Source of the DNA: Azospirillum ramasamyi
GTDB taxonomy: Bacteria; Pseudomonadota; Alphaproteobacteria; Azospirillales; Azospirillaceae
Length of the DNA stretch: 64,000 bases
Reading direction: 5' to 3'
NCBI RefSeq assembly: GCF_003233655.1
Contig: NZ_CP029834.1
Coordinates: 186,001-250,000, forward strand
Below the pieces are notes generated by a model, which was not told the origin of the DNA, did not search any database, and saw only the letters and a program-made list of their open reading frames with translations. Numbering within the stretch: the first letter of the stretch is position 1; each line of letters begins with the position of its first letter. Below are positions 26,572 to 34,182 of the stretch, in pieces. The position numbers were made by a program, and so were the translations under genes.

Positions 26572-26850
26572 TCAGGGAATAGGTCGGGGAACATAAGCGA
26601 CCGACTGGACCATGGACGGTTGCGCCGCAGCAATCTCTGGTGACGAAAGGCCGGATGCGATCCGGCGCCCCGACCGCTCGCTCAGCAGTCGTTCGGAGGT
26701 CCTCATCACCTCCCGCCAAAAGGCGGCGGCACGGGTGTGGTTGGCGGCCGTGAGTTCGACAAGACGAACGCGGCTCATTCGAATCGCGGTTTCACCCAGT
26801 TCATCAACCAGGCGGGTCGCGAAGACAAGCACGTCGAGATCGGTGTTCAT
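26572..26850 (-). CDS. Small helical hypothetical protein
   Basis: A 92-residue protein starting MNTDLDVLVFATRLVDELG. It is strongly amphipathic-helical for the first 60 residues (SRVRLVELTAANHTRAAAFW, then MRTSERLLSERSGRR), with a short Pro-rich end. No signal or membrane helix. I do not recognise a family. The frame extends 33 codons further upstream, but without protein-like content. It converges on livK. Confidence 0.55.
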   Translation of the reverse strand: MNTDLDVLVFATRLVDELGETAIRMSRVRLVELTAANHTRAAAFWREVMRTSERLLSERSGRRIASGLSSPEIAAAQPSMVQSVAYVPRPIP

Positions 26851-27078
26851 GACCCCTATGAACCCACAAGCGGGACCAATGTTCCAGCTTGAAGCTGCAC
26901 TGCGACAAAGGGTCATCGGGGGTGCCCCGGACGTGCTGCGCCGCAACAACGCCCATGCGGCATCGAAGAACTGTCACCGAACGGACACTCGCCACGACCG
27001 GGGTGTTTTGTGGTTCAATGGCGCCCTTCGCAGCTGCCGTGACGGCAGCAGGTATGGGATGGGTTTTGGAGAACGTCA

Positions 27079-27285
27079 ATGCGCAGAAAGCGCGAGGTGA
27101 TCGAGGGACAGATTTATCGCAAGCTGTCCCCCAGCGGCGGCTATTGGGAAGTGCTCGCCATCCGCAAGGACGGCATGGGTACCCAGCATGCCCAGATGAA
27201 GCGGACCGATGATCCGAAGACGCTGAAGACCCTGTCGGTGTCGACCCTGCTCGATCCCCAGCAGTTCGAGCTCGTCACCGAGTAG
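27079..27285 (+). CDS. Small conserved-looking hypothetical protein
   Basis: A 68-residue protein, MRRKREVIEGQIYRKLSPSG, continuing GYWEVLAIRKDGMGTQHAQM and ending LDPQQFELVTE. It looks like a small beta-barrel (SH3-like or ASCH-like) by alternating hydrophobics. TTGGAGAACGTCA before the ATG is a good ribosome site. Function not recognised. Confidence 0.65.
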   Translation: MRRKREVIEGQIYRKLSPSGGYWEVLAIRKDGMGTQHAQMKRTDDPKTLKTLSVSTLLDPQQFELVTE

Positions 27286-27319
27286 CGCTCCGTCCGGCAA
27301 GCGCCTCGGGGCATCGGGG

Positions 27320-28405
27320 CTAGCCGGCGGTATGCCGCCGGTAAAGGTCGATGTCAGGCCCGCCCGCCCTGCCGCCGGACACCCGCTCCAGCGGCCCCAT
27401 GCGGATCAGATGGTTGAGATGCGCCACGGCTTCGCCCACTGCGAAAACGGTCTGGTGCGGGTCGAGCGGCCGCGGGAACAGCGCCTGCGTCACCTCCGCC
27501 GCCGTGCGGGGCGACGCGCAGAGCGATTCGATCTCGGCCAGCCGTTCGGCATGATGGAGGGCCAGATCGTCGGCGCGCCGGTGCAGGCCGCGGAAGGGGC
27601 GGCCGTGTGAGGGCAGGACCAGCGTGTCGGACGGCAGCGCGGCCCAATCCTTCAGGCTGGCGAGATAGTCGGCGAGGGGGTCGGCGTCGGGTTCGGTCGG
27701 CCAGACGCTGATGTTCGGGCTGATCCGCGGCAGAATCTGGTCGCCGGAGATCAGCAGGGCGGGGCCGTTGCCATTGTCATCGCCCCCGGCCGGGCGGAAG
27801 AGGCTGACCGGTTCGGCCGTATGGCCGCTGCCGCCGATCACGGTCCACAGACGGCCGCCCACCGGCAGCCTGTCGCCGGCACGCAGGCGGGTCAGCGTCG
27901 CCGGCACGGCGGGGACGCCGCGGCTGTAGGCGCCCCTGCGGGCAAGCACGGCATCGAGCGTCTCCGGCGCCAGACCGCAGCGGCGGTAGAAACGCTCCAC
28001 CGCGGCATCGGCGGCGGCATCGTTGCCGGCCGACAGCATGCGGGCGAACAGCCATTCGGTCAGCGAGGTGGCGAAGGCCGCACCGGTCCGCTCCACCAGC
28101 CAATTGGCGGCGCCAATGTGGTCGGGATGGAAATGGGTGGCGACCACCCGCTCCACCGGCCGGCCGCCGAGCGCGCCGCGCAGCAACCCCTCCCACAGCG
28201 CCAAGGTATGTTTGTCGCCCAATCCGCAATCGATCAGAGTCCAGCCGTCCGCACCGCCGTCCAGCGCCCAGGTGTTGATGTGGTCGAGTTGAAAGGGCAA
28301 GGACAGCCGTATCCACAACACGCCCGGCGCCACCTCTTGCCAGCCGCCGGGATCCGGGGTGGTGCAGAGGAGGTAATCGATCGCATCGTCCGGGGTAGGA
28401 AGCAT
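27320..28405 (-). CDS. Metallo-beta-lactamase fold hydrolase
   Basis: A 361-residue protein. The metal-binding THFHPDHIG motif is intact, with DCGLGD before it; GSGHTAEPVSLF and ISGDQILPRISPN give the later His and Asp ligands. The C-terminal 100 residues form a winged-helix-like BLACT domain (TAAEVTQALFPRPLDPHQTVFAVGEAVAHLNHL). Members hydrolyse thioesters, lactones or similar; the substrate is unknown. The frame has earlier ATGs at 28426 and 28456; none has a good ribosome site, and I use the one nearest the conserved region. Confidence 0.85.
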   Translation of the reverse strand: MLPTPDDAIDYLLCTTPDPGGWQEVAPGVLWIRLSLPFQLDHINTWALDGGADGWTLIDCGLGDKHTLALWEGLLRGALGGRPVERVVATHFHPDHIGAANWLVERTGAAFATSLTEWLFARMLSAGNDAAADAAVERFYRRCGLAPETLDAVLARRGAYSRGVPAVPATLTRLRAGDRLPVGGRLWTVIGGSGHTAEPVSLFRPAGGDDNGNGPALLISGDQILPRISPNISVWPTEPDADPLADYLASLKDWAALPSDTLVLPSHGRPFRGLHRRADDLALHHAERLAEIESLCASPRTAAEVTQALFPRPLDPHQTVFAVGEAVAHLNHLIRMGPLERVSGGRAGGPDIDLYRRHTAG

Positions 28406-28618
28406 CGGGTCTAGTATCCAAGTCATTGTTATAACGGAAGGAAATGCCAGCAACATCGCTGCGGCAAAACTGCAACAGAAAAAACGGCCGTGCGTGGGCG
28501 GGATTGGAAGCCGCGCGCGCCGATTCCATAGTCGGGGCCGGAGCCCGTTCTGTCACGTATTTCGCCGCAGGCCGGGTTGTCCCGATCCGCCAACGCCGTC
28601 AACCATGGGAACAAGAAC

Positions 28619-29662
28619 ATGACGATGCGTGGGATTTTGTTGGGCACGGCACTGGCCGTCGCCGTTCCTTCCCTGGCCCTTCCGACCGCTGCATTCGCCG
28701 CGCCGGAAGGCTTCTACGTCGGCGCGGGGGCCGGCGTGAACTGGACCCAGGATGCCGACATCAGCAGCTATCCGACTGTGGGCCTAGGTTTGAAGGAGAA
28801 GTTCAAGATCGGCGGCATCGGCGACATTTCCGTCGGCTACGCCACCGCGATGGGGCTGCGCGCTGAACTGGAGGCCGCCTGGCGTTGGCGCAACGGCGTC
28901 GACAGCACCAGCAGCGCCACCCCCGCCCTGAACGGCCTGGGCGGCAAGATCAGCTCCTACGCCTTCATGGGCAACCTGCTCTACGACTTCGACATCGGCC
29001 TGCCGGTCACGCCCTATATCGGCGCCGGGGCCGGTATCGCCGGGGTCAAGCAGACGCTGAACGGCGTCAGCGACCGTGACTGGGTCTTCGCCTATCAGGG
29101 CATCATCGGCGCGTCGTATGCCATCAACGACAATGTGGCGCTGACGCTGGACTACCGCTATTTCGCCACCGTCGATCCGAAATTCGAACTGGGTCCGGTG
29201 ACTTCGAAGGGCGAATACCGCAACCACACCATCCTGGCCGGCCTGCGCTATACCTTCGGCGGGCCGCCGCCTCCCACGCCGGTCGCGGTGCCCGCACCCG
29301 CCGCCCCGCCGGCAGCCCCCCAGCCGCAGAACGAGTATCAGGTGTTCTTCGATTGGGACAAGGCGACGATCACGCAGAATGCCGAGAGCATCATCGCCGA
29401 AGCCGCCGAGGCGGCCCGCCGTTCCCGCGCCGTCCACATCCAGGTGATCGGCCACACCGACACCTCGGGTTCGCCGGCCTACAACCAGCGGCTTTCGGTT
29501 CGCCGGGCCGAGGCGGTGCGTCAGGCGCTGATTGGGCTCGGCACGCCGGCCAACATCATCTCGATCGAAGGCGTGGGCGAGAACCAGTTGCTGGTTCCCA
29601 CCGGTCCGAACGTGCGCGACCCGTCGAACCGCCGCGCCCAGATCATCATCAAGGTCTCCTGA
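28619..29662 (+). CDS. OmpA-family outer-membrane protein (beta-barrel plus peptidoglycan-binding domain)
   Basis: A 347-residue protein. A Sec signal peptide ends near AFA-AP. An eight-stranded barrel follows (GFYVGAGAGVNWTQD onward, ending ILAGLRYTFGG), then a Pro/Ala linker of about 25 residues and a C-terminal OmpA domain: VFFDWDKATIT, IGHTDTSGSPAYNQRLSVRRA with the Asp and Arg that bind diaminopimelate, and the closing RRAQIIIKV. It anchors the outer membrane to peptidoglycan. ATG 28619 follows GGGAACAAG and starts the signal peptide. It ends with a terminator. Confidence 0.93.
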   Translation: MTMRGILLGTALAVAVPSLALPTAAFAAPEGFYVGAGAGVNWTQDADISSYPTVGLGLKEKFKIGGIGDISVGYATAMGLRAELEAAWRWRNGVDSTSSATPALNGLGGKISSYAFMGNLLYDFDIGLPVTPYIGAGAGIAGVKQTLNGVSDRDWVFAYQGIIGASYAINDNVALTLDYRYFATVDPKFELGPVTSKGEYRNHTILAGLRYTFGGPPPPTPVAVPAPAAPPAAPQPQNEYQVFFDWDKATITQNAESIIAEAAEAARRSRAVHIQVIGHTDTSGSPAYNQRLSVRRAEAVRQALIGLGTPANIISIEGVGENQLLVPTGPNVRDPSNRRAQIIIKVS

Positions 29663-29713
29663 TCGGGGGAACCGGATCGGGGCCGGCGACCCGGCTCCCG
29701 GCGCGGACCTGCA

Positions 29714-29750
29714 CGCGGGGGAGGTGGCGGATGACCTCCTCCGCGTTTTT
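29714..29750 (+). terminator. Rho-independent terminator after the OmpA-family gene
   Basis: A 12-bp stem (CGCGGGGGAGGT with ACCTCCTCCGCG, one G-U pair) is followed by T5. Confidence 0.8.
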
Positions 29751-29864
29751 CTTTACGGTTCCTCACCGCATTGCCGTGCCTGTACGTGCAAAGGAGGTAG
29801 CGCCGGCCGTTGCGTAAGCGTATGACGGTGCTGCACGCGAGGCAGCTTCGGTCCGAGACGTTAC

Positions 29865-30533
29865 ATGCAGGTTCTGATCGCCGACGATCATTCCATCGTC
29901 CGCAGCGGCTTGACCCATCTGGTGGGTGAACTGGACGAACAGGCCACCGTGGTGGCCGCGACCAGCTTCAGCCAGTTGAACGCCATCCTCGACGCGTCGA
30001 CGCTCGAGGGCGGCACCGCATTCGATCTGATCGTGATGGATTTGCGCATGCCCGGCCTGGGCGGGCTGGACGATGTCGAGGCGCTGGTGAAGCGGGTGGC
30101 GCCGGTCCCCGTCGCCGTCTTCTCCATGATCGACTCGCCGGACGAGATGCGCGCGGTGCTGTCGCGCGGCGTGCGCGCCTTCATCCCGAAATCGACCGAC
30201 GACGTGCTGGTGGTCAACATCCTGCGGCTGGTGATGGCCGGCGGATCCTATGTGCCGCCGGTTCTGGGCATGCCGGGAGCGCCCGCGGCGGCGGGGGCTG
30301 CGCCTGCGCGGGGCGGCGCGCCCAGCGTGTTCGACGGCCTGACCCGCCGCCAGCTGGAGGTTCTCGACCTGTTGGCACAGGGCCTGTCGAATCAGGAGAT
30401 CGGCGAAAGGCTGGGACTGAACCTGTCCACGGTGAAGACCCACGTCACCGGCGTGCTGAAGGCGCTCGGCGTCGGCAGCCGTACCCAGGCGGTCCTGCTG
30501 GTCAAGGAATCGGGGCGCGACCGGCTGGTGTGA
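29865..30533 (+). CDS. NarL/FixJ-type response regulator
   Basis: A 222-residue two-domain regulator. The receiver shows Asp7-Asp8, phospho-acceptor Asp59 in IVMDLRMPG, Ser87 and Lys109 in FIPKS. An Ala/Gly linker leads to the LuxR-type HTH: LTRRQLEVLDLLAQGLSNQEIGERLGLNLSTVKTHV. It acts as a phosphorylation-dependent DNA-binding protein. No kinase gene is adjacent, so its partner is elsewhere. Confidence 0.93.
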   Translation: MQVLIADDHSIVRSGLTHLVGELDEQATVVAATSFSQLNAILDASTLEGGTAFDLIVMDLRMPGLGGLDDVEALVKRVAPVPVAVFSMIDSPDEMRAVLSRGVRAFIPKSTDDVLVVNILRLVMAGGSYVPPVLGMPGAPAAAGAAPARGGAPSVFDGLTRRQLEVLDLLAQGLSNQEIGERLGLNLSTVKTHVTGVLKALGVGSRTQAVLLVKESGRDRLV

Positions 30534-30584
30534 TATCGCCTGCAGGCCCGGTCCTGCGAAGGCAGCGGCAGGACGGCCGCGTCC

Positions 30585-31304
30585 TTACAGCAGCGCGTTC
30601 AGCAGCGACCCGCGCCCCCCATAGCTGCCGGCGGTTCCCCCCAGTATCATCGAGGCCGGATTGAGGGAGGTGCTGCCGGCGCCCAGGATGGCGGCCAGCC
30701 CCTGCAGCTTGGTGTTGTTGCCGAAGGGGTTGTCGCCCTTGGCCGGCTGCTTGGCGATGGTGTCATAGTCCTTGCTGTAGTCGCCCATGCGCAGTTGGAC
30801 GCCGTAATTCTTGGCCTCCTTGATCGGAATGTCCTTCTCGCGGGCGATGCGCAGCGTGTAATCGCCCTTGTCCAGGGTGAGCTGGCCGGATTTCAGCTTC
30901 TGGAAGGCATCATACGTGGTGCCGGCATCCTTGTTGCTGTCGGCGATGACCTTGCCGCCGCGGTCCATCAGCTGCAGCCGCACCCCGGCATCCCCCACCG
31001 TCCCCAGCGTCGGAGCGCCGGAAGTGGTGACGGTGAATTTGTAGAAATCGGCGGGATCGTTGGCAGCCAGGGAGCTGAAGACGTTCAGCCTGCTGGTGTC
31101 CTTCACCAGCGTGCCGATGTTGGTCGCGAAGGGCGCGGCGTTCAGCGCCGACTTGTTCACGGTCTGCTCGTATTCCTGGACCTTGCCGGTCGCGCCGCCA
31201 TTGCCGGCCGCCTGCTGCTGCACGCGCTTGACCGCGGCATCGATCGACTGCTGCAGGCTCTGGGCCATGCCGCCGATATCGGCGTAGCTGGACAGGCTGA
31301 CCAT
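30585..31304 (-). CDS. Hypothetical protein with a PPC-like beta domain
   Basis: A 239-residue protein starting MVSLSSYADIGGMAQSLQQS. It begins with an amphipathic helix, then from about residue 75 an NDPADFYKFTVTTSG segment and GVRLQLMDRGGKVIADSN, LTLDKGDYTLRIAR look like bacterial pre-peptidase C-terminal (PPC) beta-sandwich sequence. The C-terminus is Gly/Ser/Leu-rich. There is no N-terminal signal peptide; helix-plus-Gly-rich ends raise the possibility of type I export. Start ATG 31304 follows GGGAGAGAAC. Family uncertain. Confidence 0.6.
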   Translation of the reverse strand: MVSLSSYADIGGMAQSLQQSIDAAVKRVQQQAAGNGGATGKVQEYEQTVNKSALNAAPFATNIGTLVKDTSRLNVFSSLAANDPADFYKFTVTTSGAPTLGTVGDAGVRLQLMDRGGKVIADSNKDAGTTYDAFQKLKSGQLTLDKGDYTLRIAREKDIPIKEAKNYGVQLRMGDYSKDYDTIAKQPAKGDNPFGNNTKLQGLAAILGAGSTSLNPASMILGGTAGSYGGRGSLLNALL

Positions 31305-31466
31305 GGCGTTCTCTCCCTCGTTCCGCATCCCCGGAAGGAATGCCGGCGGGGGCTTTGCAGGATGCAGGCCAGACGCAAGTCATTGGCAATAAGGGGAGTT
31401 CGAACGTGCCGACCCTGCCGCCCGGCAGTTTTTCCCCGCCGGGCGGAAGGATTTTCCCAGTGGGCG

Positions 31467-32120
31467 TCAGGCGCTCTTGGCGGCCCGATAGGCTTCCATC
31501 AGCTGGCGGCCGGCAGCCAGGATGGCCTCGCGGTCACCGTTCTTGACCAACCCCTCGTCGACCAGCTTGCCGCCGGCGCCGACGCAGGCCACGCCGGCCG
31601 CGACATAGGAGGCCACGGTGGTGGCGTCGATGCCGCCGGTGGGAACGAAGCGGACGCCGGGGAAGACCGACTTCAGCGCCTTGATGTGCGCCGGGCCGAC
31701 GGTGGAGGCCGGGAAGATCTTGATGGCGTCGGCACCGGCGGAGATGGCGGCATGCACCTCGGTCGGGGTCAGGGCGCCCATCAGGCAGGCCACGCCATGG
31801 TCGCGGCAGGCGGCGGCCACCTTCGGCACCACGCAGGGGGACACGACATACTTGGCGCCGGCCTTCACCACGTCGGCGACGGCCGCCGGGGTCAGCACGG
31901 TGCCGGCGCCGATCAGGGCGCCGCCCTCCGCCGACAGCTCTTCGATCAGGCCGACGGCGCCAGGGGTGGTCATGGTGATCTCGAAGGTGCCGTAGCCGGC
32001 CTCGCGCAGCCAGCCGACGGCGGTGCGCGCCAGATCGGCGGAGCTGTTGCGGATGACCGGAACGACGCCGTGGGCGACGAGCTGGTCCAGGATCTCGGAA
32101 GCGGTCGCGGTGGTGGACAT
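31467..32120 (-). CDS. eda: 2-keto-3-deoxy-6-phosphogluconate (KDPG) aldolase
   Basis: A 217-residue class I aldolase that splits KDPG to pyruvate and glyceraldehyde 3-phosphate, the last step of the Entner-Doudoroff route. Catalytic Glu47 (TFEITMTTP), Schiff-base Lys134 (DAIKIFPAS) and the phosphate-binding PTGGID are present. Length is standard. The galactose analogue KDPGal is a possible alternative substrate. Its start codon shares a base with the stop of the hexR-like gene, so both are translated together. Confidence 0.93.
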   Translation of the reverse strand: MSTTATASEILDQLVAHGVVPVIRNSSADLARTAVGWLREAGYGTFEITMTTPGAVGLIEELSAEGGALIGAGTVLTPAAVADVVKAGAKYVVSPCVVPKVAAACRDHGVACLMGALTPTEVHAAISAGADAIKIFPASTVGPAHIKALKSVFPGVRFVPTGGIDATTVASYVAAGVACVGAGGKLVDEGLVKNGDREAILAAGRQLMEAYRAAKSA

Positions 32121-33046
32121 CAGAATTCCTCGGGATTCTCTTGAGGGGACGGGGAAAGCGATGGAGCGGCGGAGGCCGGACGGTCCGGCACGCGGTGGTG
32201 CCCGGCCAGCACGGCCTTGATGCGGGCAAGGCGGCGGTCGAGCCCGGGGAGAGCCTGCAGCCCGATGGCGACGGTCAACGCATCGATCAGGGCCAGCTGG
32301 GCAAGGCGGGAGACCATCGGGGTGTGGACCGCGGTGTCCTCGTCCACATCGACGGTCAGGCGGATGTCGGCCCGTTCGGCAAGCGGCGTGGCAGATGCGG
32401 TGATGGCGATGACCGTCGCGCCGCCGTCACGCGCGATGTTGGCGACATCGAAGATCTCGTCGCTGGTGCCGGTCTTGGAGATCGCCAGCAGCGCATCGCC
32501 GGGACCGAGCGTCGCCGCGGCCATCGCCTGGAGATGGGCGTCGGTGCTGGCGGTCACCTGCGGGAGAAGGCGGAACAGTTTGTGGTGGGCGTCGAGCGCC
32601 ACGGTGCCGGACGCGCCGACGCCGACGATCTGCACCCGCTGCGCACCGGCCATCACGCCGGCCGCGCGCTCCAGCGCCGCGGTGTCGAGGCGGCTGCGCA
32701 GCCGGACCAGCGCGTCGATGGAGCGGTTCAGCACCTTTTCCGTCGCACTGGCGACGCTGTCGTTGGGGGAGAGGTCACGCACCAGCGGGGTTGGCCGGTC
32801 GCCGGCCTCTTCCCGTGCGGCGGATGCCGCCAGATGCTGGGCCAGTGCGATCTTGAATTCGTGGAAGCCGCCGAAGCCGGCGGTGCGGCAGAAGCGCAGG
32901 ACGGTCGGTTCGCTGACACCGGCCTTGCCCGCGAGCTGGGCCAGGCTGGCACGCACGGCGGCATGGGGGGCGGCCAACACGGTACGGGCCACCGCGGCTT
33001 CCGCCCGGCGGAGCCTGTCGATTGAGGATGCGATCGTGTCCAGCAT
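32120..33046 (-). CDS. hexR: RpiR-family transcriptional regulator with SIS domain, HexR-like
   Basis: A 308-residue regulator. The N-terminal RpiR HTH (AVRASLAQLAGKAGVSEPTVLRFCRTAGFGGFHEFK) is followed by a SIS domain (VQIVGVGASGTVALDAHHKLFRL, ISKTGTSDEIFDV) that binds phosphosugars. HexR regulators bind KDPG and control Entner-Doudoroff genes. The linkage with eda and the two HexR-like palindromes upstream support the name; the C-terminal 30 residues are Pro/Ser-rich and extra. The family is sure, the HexR name probable. Confidence 0.85.
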   Translation of the reverse strand: MLDTIASSIDRLRRAEAAVARTVLAAPHAAVRASLAQLAGKAGVSEPTVLRFCRTAGFGGFHEFKIALAQHLAASAAREEAGDRPTPLVRDLSPNDSVASATEKVLNRSIDALVRLRSRLDTAALERAAGVMAGAQRVQIVGVGASGTVALDAHHKLFRLLPQVTASTDAHLQAMAAATLGPGDALLAISKTGTSDEIFDVANIARDGGATVIAITASATPLAERADIRLTVDVDEDTAVHTPMVSRLAQLALIDALTVAIGLQALPGLDRRLARIKAVLAGHHRVPDRPASAAPSLSPSPQENPEEF

Positions 33047-33100
33047 GCGGGTGTCTACCTGGGGAGGTGCGGCGGCCGGTCCGGCTGCCTGCGAGCCCGA

Positions 33101-33115
33101 TGTAGTTTTACTACT
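33101..33115. promoter_or_regulatory. HexR-like operator 1
   Basis: TGTAGTTTTACTACT: the inner arms GTAGT/ACTAC form a perfect inverted repeat around TTT. It resembles the HexR site form TGTARTnnnAyTACA. It is 55 bp before the hexR-like start. Confidence 0.6.
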
Positions 33116-33141
33116 GGATTGGCGTGCTGTCGACCGATCTG

Positions 33142-33156
33142 TGAAGTAACGCTACA
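33142..33156. promoter_or_regulatory. HexR-like operator 2
   Basis: TGAAGTAACGCTACA matches an ideal TGTAGT-N3-ACTACA at 10 of 12 arm positions. Its centre is 41 bp from that of operator 1, about four helical turns, and it lies 83 bp before the FAH-family gene. Confidence 0.5.
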
Positions 33157-33238
33157 TTCCGTTCGCTCACCCCCTTTACATTCGGCGCCGACCGGTCAGG
33201 ATCGGCGGACGCCAACCTCCTACCAGGGAAGAGTTTTC

Positions 33239-34081
33239 ATGAAGCTGCTGCGCTACGGCCCGCCGGGCCAGGAAAAGCCGGGATTGCTCGACGCCGACGG
33301 CCGCATCCGCGATCTGTCCGCCCATGTGGACGACATCGCCGGCGCGGTGCTGCTGCCGGATGGGCTGGACCGCCTGCGGGCGATCGACCCGGCGACGCTG
33401 CCGCTGGTCGAGGGCGACCCGCGCCTCGGCCCCTGCGTCGGCCGCGTCGGCAAGATGGTCTGCATCGGCCTGAATTTCTCCGACCACGCGGCGGAGACGG
33501 GGATGGCGGTGCCGCCGGAGCCGATCATCTTCCTGAAGGCGACCAGCGCCATCGTCGGGCCGAACGATCCCATCGAACTGCCGCGCGGGTCGGAGAAGAC
33601 CGACTGGGAGGTCGAACTGGCCTTCGTGATCGGCAAGACCGCCAAATACGTCTCGGAAGACGAGGCGATGGACCATGTCGCCGGCTATTGCATCGTCAAC
33701 GACGTGTCCGAGCGCGCCTTCCAGATCGAGCGGCAGGGGCAGTGGACCAAGGGCAAGAGCTGCGACAGCTTCGGCCCGACCGGTCCCTGGCTGGTGACGC
33801 GCGACGAGATCGAGGATCCGCAGAAGCTGAAGATGTGGCTGGAGGTCAACGGCCACCGCTATCAGGACGGCAGCAGCGCCACCATGGTCTACGGCGTGCG
33901 CTATCTGGTGTCCTACCTGTCGCGTTTCATGAGCCTGCAGCCGGGCGACATCATCTCCACCGGCACGCCGCCGGGCGTCGGCATGGGGCGGAAGCCGCAG
34001 GTCTTCCTGAAGGCCGGCGACGTGGTGGAACTGGGCATCGAAGGTCTCGGCACCCAGCGCCAGACGGTCGTCCAGGGCTGA
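33239..34081 (+). CDS. Fumarylacetoacetate hydrolase (FAH) family protein
   Basis: A 280-residue protein. A short N-terminal domain (MKLLRYGPPGQEKPGLLDADG) is followed by the FAH catalytic domain: VCIGLNFSDHAAETG, WEVELAFVIG (metal-binding Glu), YCIVNDVSERAFQ, KSCDSFGPTGPWLV and ISTGTPPGVGMG. Family members cleave C-C bonds of diketo acids; close relatives are ureidoglycolate lyase and 2,4-diketo-3-deoxy-sugar acid hydrolases of the L-fucose/L-rhamnose routes. The shared HexR-like operator region favours sugar-acid catabolism. ATG 33239 begins the conserved sequence; upstream codons contain the operators. Confidence 0.88.
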   Translation: MKLLRYGPPGQEKPGLLDADGRIRDLSAHVDDIAGAVLLPDGLDRLRAIDPATLPLVEGDPRLGPCVGRVGKMVCIGLNFSDHAAETGMAVPPEPIIFLKATSAIVGPNDPIELPRGSEKTDWEVELAFVIGKTAKYVSEDEAMDHVAGYCIVNDVSERAFQIERQGQWTKGKSCDSFGPTGPWLVTRDEIEDPQKLKMWLEVNGHRYQDGSSATMVYGVRYLVSYLSRFMSLQPGDIISTGTPPGVGMGRKPQVFLKAGDVVELGIEGLGTQRQTVVQG

Positions 34082-34094
34082 TCGGCAAACCCAA

Positions 34095-34132
34095 GCCCTT
34101 CTCCCCTCGCGGGGAAGGATTGGGGTGAGGGA
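34095..34132. repeat. REP-like GC-rich stem-loop element
   Basis: CCCTTCTCCCC-TCG-CGGGGAAGG followed by ATTGGGGTGAGGG resembles the elements at 48.6 kb in order and sequence, and sits between two genes after a stop codon. It may act as a 3' end or repeat element. Confidence 0.45.
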
Positions 34133-34182
34133 GGCGCCGAAGGGTGGGGGCGCAACCGGGATCGCGCCCCCTCTCCCCCTCG

